The position numbers and the translations under genes were made by a program. From positions 1-60,186 of the forward strand of contig CALVLT010000010.1 of NCBI GenBank assembly GCA_944340905.1: a DNA stretch of 60,186 nucleotides, read 5' to 3'. Every line of letters starts with the position of its first letter. Within the stretch, counting starts at the first letter, position 1. This document shows positions 54,716 through 60,186 of this stretch, one piece after another. The notes under the pieces were generated by a model. It made no database searches, was not told the DNA's origin, and saw only the letters and a program-made list of their open reading frames with translations. The stretch comes from an uncultured Clostridia bacterium. Lineage in GTDB: Bacteria; Bacillota; Clostridia; Christensenellales; Borkfalkiaceae.

Positions 54716-56102
54716 GTATGTCCTGCAGAGCCGCTGGAAACAGGAAGGCGGCGCCCTCTACTACTACGGCATGCGCAACAAGGAACACCTGTTCCGCAAC
54801 CGCGTGCGCCTGAACAGGCGGCAGCGCGCCATCATCGAGGCGCTCCCCTGCGAGCTGACCCCCGCGCAGCAGCGCACGCTCGGCAACCTTCTGGGCGTAC
54901 AGGTGGTCGAAGAGCACATGGTGCGGCGCGTCCCCAAAAGCCTGTCCGAAGCGCGTTTTTGCACGACCTGCTGCGCCAACGACTTTATCATTCCCGGACT
55001 GGAATTTGACGGCGAAGGGCGCTGCCCGATGTGCCAGACCTCCCGTGAAACGCGCGCGCTCAAAAGCGTGGTCCCGATCGTCACACAGCTTCCCCGCGCA
55101 AAGAAGTCCCGTTTCGACGTCGCCGTCTTTTACACGGGCGGCAAGGATTCCACCTTTCTGCTCTATCACCTTGCAAAAGTGCTCGGACTGCGCGTTCTGG
55201 CGCTCACCTGGGAGATTCCCTACATTTCGCCGCACGCAAAAGCGAGCATCGAGGGCGCGAAGAAGGCATTCCCCAACGTGGAATTTCTTGTGCGCACCGT
55301 CAATGCCGACGACCTGCGCAGGGTGTACCGCAAGCTGCTGGAACTGAGCGCAAACACCTGCGCCTGTCCCTCCCTTGCCTATGTGCTCTTCTATCCCGAG
55401 CTGGTCGCCAACCGCGTCCCCTATTTCGCTGCGGGCAACGAGCCGGTGCAGATGCTCGGACTGTACTACAATCACCTCGCGCCCCGCATCGCCTACTCCT
55501 TTCCCGACAACCGGTTTTTGCAGATACTGGTCGGCCTCGGCAGGCTGCTTACCCTGCACCCGCCCCTGCGCAGGGGACAGCTGCACACGCTGATGACGAT
55601 GAAACAGCTCGCTTACGGCGATCATCCCCTGAAAAAAATAAGCGGTTATCGCAGCGAACTGGTCTCCAATGTGGTCACGGCGCTGCATGAAGTTCCCGCC
55701 TTTCTGCCGCCCCTGCGGCGCGCCATCCGCACCTCCTCCCTCACGGGGCACATTCCCGCGTTCGTGCAATTCGACCTGGACGCAGCCTGCGGCGGCAGCT
55801 ATGACTGGAACAAGGTGCGCGGGATCCTGCTCACGGAGTGCGGCTGGGTACCGCCCCCCGACGACAAAAAGGCGCTGCATACAAGCTGCAGCATCGAGCG
55901 CTGCAAGGATCAATCGCAATTCCTGCGCTTTTATCGCTGCGAAAGCAAGATGATCCCGTTCAGCGCCATCGAGATCTCGCTCGCGAGCAGGAACTGCGGC
56001 CGTTCGCGTGAAGAGATGATGTACGAGATCGAACACCTGCTCGGGTTTTCGCTGGAAGAACTGCCTGAATGCGCCCTGATGCGCGGATGGGCGCAGCAAT
56101 GA
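54714..56102 (+). CDS. PP-loop ATP pyrophosphatase, amidotransferase-like
   Basis: 462 aa. Residues about 80-110 carry a Cys-x2-Cys pair followed by GLEFDGEGRCPMCQT, like the zinc site at the start of WbpG-type sugar amidotransferases. The PP-loop FYTGGKDSTFLLYHLAKVLG is near residue 139; it adenylates a substrate before N or S transfer. Further Cys pairs are NTCACPS near 220 and HTSCSIERCKD near 390, which could hold an iron-sulfur cluster. An N-terminal about 75 residues is unlike WbpG. The start at 54714 has GGGGAG upstream. ATGA overlap couples it to the EFR1 gene. Substrate unknown. Confidence 0.7.
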   Translation: MYVLQSRWKQEGGALYYYGMRNKEHLFRNRVRLNRRQRAIIEALPCELTPAQQRTLGNLLGVQVVEEHMVRRVPKSLSEARFCTTCCANDFIIPGLEFDGEGRCPMCQTSRETRALKSVVPIVTQLPRAKKSRFDVAVFYTGGKDSTFLLYHLAKVLGLRVLALTWEIPYISPHAKASIEGAKKAFPNVEFLVRTVNADDLRRVYRKLLELSANTCACPSLAYVLFYPELVANRVPYFAAGNEPVQMLGLYYNHLAPRIAYSFPDNRFLQILVGLGRLLTLHPPLRRGQLHTLMTMKQLAYGDHPLKKISGYRSELVSNVVTALHEVPAFLPPLRRAIRTSSLTGHIPAFVQFDLDAACGGSYDWNKVRGILLTECGWVPPPDDKKALHTSCSIERCKDQSQFLRFYRCESKMIPFSAIEISLASRNCGRSREEMMYEIEHLLGFSLEELPECALMRGWAQQ

Positions 56103-56791
56103 AGGTCTACTACTTTTCGGGCAGCGGACACACCGCCGCCGTCGCCGCATATGCCGCACGGCGCCTGTCATGCGAGGCGGCAGCCATTCTTCCGGATATG
56201 CCCGAACAGAGCGAGCGCACCGCGTTGGTCGCCTTTCCCGTCTACTGTGAAGACGTCCCGCCCGTCGTCAAACAATTCCTGTACAAGCTGCGGGCGGAGC
56301 GCATCGCTCTGCTTGCGGTATACGGCGGCATTTCCTTCGGGAACAGCCTGCAGCGGGCATACAAGTGTACGAATGCCGCGCTCATCGCCGCAGCGGCCGT
56401 GGCATCCGGACACACCTTCCTGCAAGAGGACGCCGCGTTTGACCCCGCTTCGCTCGAACCGTTTTTTGCGTGCCTTGCCGCGCCTGTCCCCATCCGCCTG
56501 CCCGCCTGCCGCGCCCATCCCCTCGCCCGCCTGTTCCCGGGGCTGCGCAGCCGCATGGGCGTAAAAATTCTGCGCACAGACGCCTGCACCGCATGCAAAA
56601 CGTGCAATGCCGCATGCCCGCAGCGCGCGATGCATTGCGGCAAACCGGATGCAAAGTGCATCCGCTGCATGAAGTGTGTACACGCCTGTCCGGATAAGGC
56701 CCTTGCGTTTGCCCCGCGCCCCGTGCTGGTGCGTTGGCTGAGGAAACACCGCAGGGGAGATACGGTCGTGTTTCTTCCGCAGAAAACCTGA
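56099..56791 (+). CDS. EFR1-family flavodoxin-ferredoxin fusion
   Basis: 230 aa. The N-terminal flavodoxin-like domain starts KVYYFSGSGHTAAVAAYAA (FMN phosphate loop). GGISFGNSLQ sits near residue 90. The C-terminal bacterial ferredoxin has two 4Fe-4S motifs, CTACKTCNAACPQRAM and CIRCMKCVHACPDKAL. It should pass single electrons in the cytoplasm. Start codon overlaps the PP-loop stop by 4 bp, so it probably serves that enzyme. Confidence 0.85.
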   Translation: MKVYYFSGSGHTAAVAAYAARRLSCEAAAILPDMPEQSERTALVAFPVYCEDVPPVVKQFLYKLRAERIALLAVYGGISFGNSLQRAYKCTNAALIAAAAVASGHTFLQEDAAFDPASLEPFFACLAAPVPIRLPACRAHPLARLFPGLRSRMGVKILRTDACTACKTCNAACPQRAMHCGKPDAKCIRCMKCVHACPDKALAFAPRPVLVRWLRKHRRGDTVVFLPQKT

Positions 56792-56837
56792 AAACATGCA
56801 TACGTATTCATGGAAACAAATGCAGCGCGGCAAATGC

Positions 56838-56866
56838 TTGACATTCCCTCCGACCGCGTGTATAAT
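56838..56866 (+). promoter_or_regulatory. Promoter of pepV
   Basis: TTGACA (56838-56843), 17-bp spacer, TATAAT (56861-56866); near-consensus. Confidence 0.9.
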
Positions 56867-56904
56867 AACGGAAAGCAAAAAAAGTAAAATTTTGGAGAAG
56901 CTGT

Positions 56905-58176
56905 ATGACTGATATCCTCGAGCAAACCGTAAAGAGTATCTCCGAGAGCATCCGATTTGATTCCTCTCCCTCCCGCGCCACGTCCGCCCTGCCCTTCGGC
57001 AAAGGTGCGGCGGAATGCCTCGCTCACTTCCTGGCGCTGGCGCAGTCCTTCGGGTTTGAAACGCACAACTACGACAACTATGCGGGCGAAGTGGTGTTCG
57101 GCGAAGGTGAAGAATTCGCCATTCTCGCCCACCTCGACGTCGTTCCCGCCGGGAACGGCTGGACCAAGGTCCCGTTCGGCGGCGAGGTCTCGGACGGCAA
57201 GATCTGGGGCAGGGGCGCGATCGACGACAAAGGTCCCGTCATGTGCGTGCTGTATGCGCTTAAGGCACTCAAAGAGGAGGGATTCGTCCCGCACAGAAAA
57301 ATCAAATTTATCGTCGGCTGCAACGAAGAGGACGGCTGGGCGTGCATCGAACACTACAACGAAGTCGCGCAGATGCCCGAGGAAGGGTTCTCCCCCGACG
57401 GCAGTTTTCCCGTCATCTATGCGGAAAAGGGCATCCTGCACGTCAGGCTGCACTTCCCGATGGGAGAACGTCCCCCCTTCTTCTTCCTCGAGGGCGGTTC
57501 GAGCGCGAACATGGTCTGCGACGAGTGCTCGGCAACGCCGCGCACGCTCACGCTGACGCGCGCACGCGAGCTTGGACTGGAGATCCGCAACAAGAAGATC
57601 ATCGCGCACGGCATATCGGCGCACGGCTCCACCCCCGAACTCGGAGAGAACGCCATCCTGCCCATCCTGCGCTTTTTTGAGGGCAAGAGCGAGCAGATCG
57701 GCTACATCATCGACTGCCTGTTCCACGACCGTTTCGGCCTGACGCAGCTGGAGGATGAGACGGGCAAGCTCACCCTCTCCCCGAACATGATCAAATACCG
57801 CAAGGGCGAGGTGCAGGTCATCTGCGATATCCGCTATCCCGCCACCCTTCCCCTCTCCGCCGTCACCGAGCGCCTTTCGCTCATCGGCGTCAAGTACGAG
57901 ACCATCCGCCACCAGCCCCCGCTCATGCAGGACAGAAACGGAACGCTCGTGCGCACGTTGCTCAAAACATACGAAACATGCTCGGGCAAACATGCCGAAC
58001 CCATTGCCATCGGCGGCGGCACCTATGCGAGGGCACTCAGAAACGGCGTTGCCTTCGGCCCCGAGATGGAGGGCGACGAACCCGTCATGCATCGGGCGGA
58101 CGAATATATCACCATCGAGCGCGTGAAATTTTTGCTCGACGTTTACAAACAGGCGATCGCCGAACTGACAAAATAA
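56905..58176 (+). CDS. pepV: Dipeptidase PepV-like (M20 family)
   Basis: 423 aa zinc dipeptidase, cytoplasmic. Metal ligands: His/Asp in ILAHLDVVPAGNGW near residue 74, Asp in WGRGAIDDKGP near 110, acidic pair in GCNEEDGW near 144, His near the C-terminus in EPVMHRADEY. The lid domain has HGISAHGSTPELGENA. GGAG is 10 bp before the ATG. It releases amino acids from dipeptides in peptide catabolism. Confidence 0.9.
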   Translation: MTDILEQTVKSISESIRFDSSPSRATSALPFGKGAAECLAHFLALAQSFGFETHNYDNYAGEVVFGEGEEFAILAHLDVVPAGNGWTKVPFGGEVSDGKIWGRGAIDDKGPVMCVLYALKALKEEGFVPHRKIKFIVGCNEEDGWACIEHYNEVAQMPEEGFSPDGSFPVIYAEKGILHVRLHFPMGERPPFFFLEGGSSANMVCDECSATPRTLTLTRARELGLEIRNKKIIAHGISAHGSTPELGENAILPILRFFEGKSEQIGYIIDCLFHDRFGLTQLEDETGKLTLSPNMIKYRKGEVQVICDIRYPATLPLSAVTERLSLIGVKYETIRHQPPLMQDRNGTLVRTLLKTYETCSGKHAEPIAIGGGTYARALRNGVAFGPEMEGDEPVMHRADEYITIERVKFLLDVYKQAIAELTK

Positions 58177-58200
58177 GAAATTACCATACAACAAAAAGGT

Positions 58201-58235
58201 ATGCGGCGCGAGGCTCCTCCGCGCCGCATTTTTTT
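58201..58235 (+). terminator. Terminator of pepV
   Basis: A 10-bp stem (58201-58210 with 58220-58229) followed by seven T. Confidence 0.85.
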
Positions 58236-58317
58236 GTTCACGAGTATATTAGCAACCTGTTGCACAAGAGCTACAAACTCGTGTTGCACTGCCAAATAGC
58301 CGCGCGCCCTCGTTCCC

Positions 58318-58370
58318 GTCATTCTGAACGATAGCGAAGAATCCCCTCATACGTCGTCTTACAGGCAAGA
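58318..58370 (+). repeat. Intergenic repeat family B copy
   Basis: GTCATTCTGAACG, then GCGAAGAATCCCCTCATACG, TCGTCTTACAGGCAA; closest to the copy at 48241-48274. Otherwise 58177-58472 holds only the pepV terminator. Confidence 0.7.
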
Positions 58371-58472
58371 GAAAAGCGCGATCCCCCTCCCGCCACTGGG
58401 AAAAACATAAAACATCAAAAAACTTCCGCATCGTATTCTTCCAAAAAAATTTCAGTAAGCCGTTAAAAATGA

Positions 58473-58501
58473 TTGCAAAGATCGGGAATGTATGCTATAA
58501 T
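58473..58501 (+). promoter_or_regulatory. Promoter of tRNA-Glu
   Basis: TTGCAA (58473-58478), 17-bp spacer, TATAAT (58496-58501), 20 bp before the tRNA. Confidence 0.85.
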
Positions 58502-58521
58502 CATATAGCTTTTTGCAAGAC

Positions 58522-58596
58522 GGCCTTGTGGTCAAGCGGTTAAGACGGCGCCCTCTCACGGCGCAATCCCGGGTTCGATTCCCGGCAAGGTCACCA
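58522..58596 (+). tRNA. tRNA-Glu(CTC)
   Basis: Acceptor GGCCTTG pairs with CAAGGTC (one G-U). D arm GTC/GAC, anticodon stem GCGCC/GGCGC with loop CTCTCAC (anticodon CTC), T arm CCGGG/CCCGG, encoded CCA (58594-58596). Confidence 0.95.
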
Positions 58597-58604
58597 AACA
58601 AGTT

Positions 58605-58644
58605 AAAGGCGAACCCGTTTCCATTAGGAGACGGATTCGCCTTT
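58605..58644 (+). terminator. Hairpin after tRNA-Glu
   Basis: AAAGGCGAA (58605-58613) pairs with TTCGCCTTT (58636-58644), and the inside (CCGTTTCC/GGAGACGG, one G-U) extends the stem. Few T follow, so it may work by the stem's TTT end. Confidence 0.55.
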
Positions 58645-58682
58645 ATCGTATGGATAAAACATAATTGAAAGGAAGATTTAAA

Positions 58683-59780
58683 ATGGACGAGAGTTTTAAA
58701 AGAAATATAGAATATGTATTTAATAACTTTTTTAGCGAAGAGGAAATTGAACAAGTTTTAAGCGATATAAATGGATTATCTCATCCAATTTTCGATATAG
58801 TGAATCCCTATTGTTATGACAATAGTAATAATAATGACTTCACTAGAGAAAATGTAAGGTTGGCTTTTAATATTATTATAAATAAAAACTCAAAGTGGCT
58901 TAACACAATAAAAAAAAGATTAACCAATAACACTGATTATTCCCAGCCTTCATCAGCTCTTGGCGAATTAAGATGTTATGGCTATTTGTTGGATGCATTT
59001 ACGGAATATGACGTAAATGCAATATCTACATCCTCTTCCCCAACTCCCGATTTTAGTGTCACTAATAAAGACGAAATTGTAGAGATTGAAGTCAATACGC
59101 CGCAAATGAATGGAGAAGAGCGCAAAGAACTTGAACAGTTTAATAATCAACAAAAAAGTACTTTTAATAATAAGTTTTGTATTAGAGAACATGTAACCAC
59201 CCCATTTGGTAGAAAAAATGCCAAATGTGTAGCAGAGAATGTTATTCACAAAATCACATCAATAAAAGAAGGCGAAACTCAATTTAGTAAAAAAAACTGT
59301 TCAATATTATGGGTAGACTTGCAAAATTCGCATATGAATTTTATAAATGATAGATGTCGCTCATCTTGTCCAATTTTTACCGGAAAAGGCTACAGCAGTA
59401 TGGAAGATTATTTTTCAAATGAATTATGGTATGCAACATACGCTTCAAAAGGCACTCCGATTTTTGAAAGTGTAAATTTGAGCGAAGGCATTTCTGTTAA
59501 AGAACTACCCAAAGTAACTTATGATGGAAGGTTTTGTAAAAAACGCAAATCGATTGTCGACGCTATTATTTTTTCATTGCCACACAATACGATCATTTAT
59601 GAAAACCCTTATGCAAAACATAAAATACCGGAATGGTTTATTGAGACAGTTCAAAACGTGCGATGGTTTAGTTATCAAGGATCTAAATTAAATTTTCCTG
59701 ATCATATTTTACGCAAGCAATTACGTATTGATCGTAAAATTATTGCATCGTTAAGTAAAAAAGCGTTAAAACATTGGTAA
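58683..59780 (+). CDS. Unknown A+T-rich accessory gene next to tRNA-Glu
   Basis: 365 aa, strikingly A+T-rich with Asn/Lys/Ile-rich composition, unlike the host genes. Residues about 85-145 hold ALGELRCYGYLLDAF, PTPDFSVTNKDEIVEIEVNT, which looks like the core of a PD-(D/E)xK nuclease (Glu, then Pro-Asp, then Glu-x-Glu), but the final Lys is replaced (Asn nearby). No HTH or membrane segment is seen. The start at 58683 follows AAAGGAAG. Position 86 bp after a tRNA gene is a typical landing place of mobile DNA. It could be a defence or restriction-type gene; this is not proven. Confidence 0.55.
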   Translation: MDESFKRNIEYVFNNFFSEEEIEQVLSDINGLSHPIFDIVNPYCYDNSNNNDFTRENVRLAFNIIINKNSKWLNTIKKRLTNNTDYSQPSSALGELRCYGYLLDAFTEYDVNAISTSSSPTPDFSVTNKDEIVEIEVNTPQMNGEERKELEQFNNQQKSTFNNKFCIREHVTTPFGRKNAKCVAENVIHKITSIKEGETQFSKKNCSILWVDLQNSHMNFINDRCRSSCPIFTGKGYSSMEDYFSNELWYATYASKGTPIFESVNLSEGISVKELPKVTYDGRFCKKRKSIVDAIIFSLPHNTIIYENPYAKHKIPEWFIETVQNVRWFSYQGSKLNFPDHILRKQLRIDRKIIASLSKKALKHW

Positions 59781-59883
59781 CCCATAAATAAACGTTACAT
59801 TTGACTTTTATTTGAAAAAAGTCAAAGACTGGTTGAATTTCTCAACCACTCTTTGCGATTTGTGGTGATACTTTGAAAAAAAA

Positions 59884-59913
59884 CGGCGGGGGCTTCGTAT
59901 GAAGTCCCCGCCG
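59884..59913 (-). terminator. Terminator for the minus-strand gene at the right end
   Basis: A 13-bp stem (59884-59896 with 59901-59913, one mismatch), loop GTAT; the minus strand continues with eight T. A second hairpin, TTTGACTTTT/AAAAAGTCAAA at about 59802-59826, may end the accessory gene. 59914-60051 contains no gene I can see. Confidence 0.75.
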
Positions 59914-60051
59914 CTGCCGTTAATCATGGTTTATGAGTTTCGGCGTAACCTGATGATCTGATAAATAGACTTATATCCCGCAACGCATTCAAGCGGCGGC
60001 CTCTTACCGTACTTTTTTCACGGTCATCCGTATGTTCCCAATCGGATATTC

Positions 60052-60186
60052 TTACTTGCGATTTGGCTGTAAAGCGCGTTCTGCCTGCCACTTTTCAAAT
60101 GCCCGTTGGTTTTCCTCGTCCGCCATATAGGCGCGGATCGCGGGCAGCAGAAACCGCGCGAGCGAGTCAAGCTCGCAGTTTGAAGT
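60052..60186 (-). CDS. C-terminal part of a gene running off the right end
   Basis: The last 44 codons of a minus-strand frame, ending TAA at 60052-60054. It reads ...LDSLARFLLPAIRAYMADEEN then a charged helix ending LQPNRK. Short proteins with such LARxLLPxIxxY tails occur in Clostridia mobile elements, as I recall; the family is not certain. Confidence 0.5.
   Translation of the reverse strand, partial: TSNCELDSLARFLLPAIRAYMADEENQRAFEKWQAERALQPNRK

Overview
The window is 60 kb of mostly G+C-rich chromosome from a low-branching Clostridia-type Firmicute. The evidence is Firmicute synteny (mrnC-rlmB-sigH, dnaX-ybaB-recR, ecfA1-ecfA2-ecfT-truA), spore genes (a SigH-like sigma factor and a lone SpoVAC), pyruvate:ferredoxin oxidoreductase and an EFR1-type flavodoxin-ferredoxin (anaerobic electron transfer), strong SigA-type promoters with 17-bp spacers, and a Gram-positive LexA box. 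A gut-associated lineage such as Christensenellales is my guess from gene content, not something I could test. TGA is used as a stop (standard code 11).

Layout. 0.1-2.9 kb: a two-gene FAD oxidoreductase / ferredoxin-reductase operon, then tRNA-Val(GAC). 3.2-9.3 kb: one long minus-strand housekeeping operon (mrnC, rlmB, sigH-like, dnaX, ybaB, recR, gpsA). 9.3-10.2 kb: a small accessory pair related to the C-terminal domain of phage minor-head proteins. 10.4-11.4 kb: aldo/keto reductase. 11.8-20.6 kb: amino-sugar operon (glmU-like, glmM, glmS), glpK, a Zn-macrodomain hydrolase and an aconitase-family hydratase. 20.8-29.2 kb: a leaderless membrane protein, SDR, LysR regulator, mnmE with a 10-codon leader ORF, and the ECF transporter core with truA. 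29.8-33.3 kb: nifJ with a long leader. 33.7-37.7 kb: a GH127-type arabinofuranosidase lipoprotein with a divergent AraC regulator. 37.7-38.5 kb: a DUF1858 protein and SpoVAC.

38.8-47.7 kb is the most unusual stretch. It is a compact, intact, minus-strand podovirus-type head module: terminase large subunit, a small terminase-like protein, portal, scaffold, coat, adaptor-like protein, propeller-like protein and a helical protein, mostly joined by ATGA overlaps. I see no integrase, repressor, tail, lysis or replication gene. Upstream lies a RinA/ArpU-like regulator whose promoter carries a perfect CGAAC-N4-GTTCG LexA box over the predicted start point. A secreted/membrane protein gene sits in opposite orientation between the regulator and the terminase. 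This looks like a domesticated or defective DNA-damage-inducible capsid system; a gene-transfer-agent-like role is one possibility.

47.7-49.0 kb is a gene-free mosaic of intergenic repeats also scattered elsewhere in the window. 49.0-52.1 kb: a RadC-like protein, a NarL-type two-component system and a TIGR04076 protein in one operon. 52.1-54.7 kb: a polymorphic-toxin RHS island bounded by 38-bp direct repeats, in which the RHS gene is circularly permuted. 54.7-56.8 kb: a PP-loop amidotransferase-like enzyme translationally coupled to an EFR1 flavodoxin-ferredoxin. 56.9-58.2 kb: pepV. 58.5-60.2 kb: tRNA-Glu(CTC) followed by an A+T-rich foreign gene of unknown function and a gene running off the right end.
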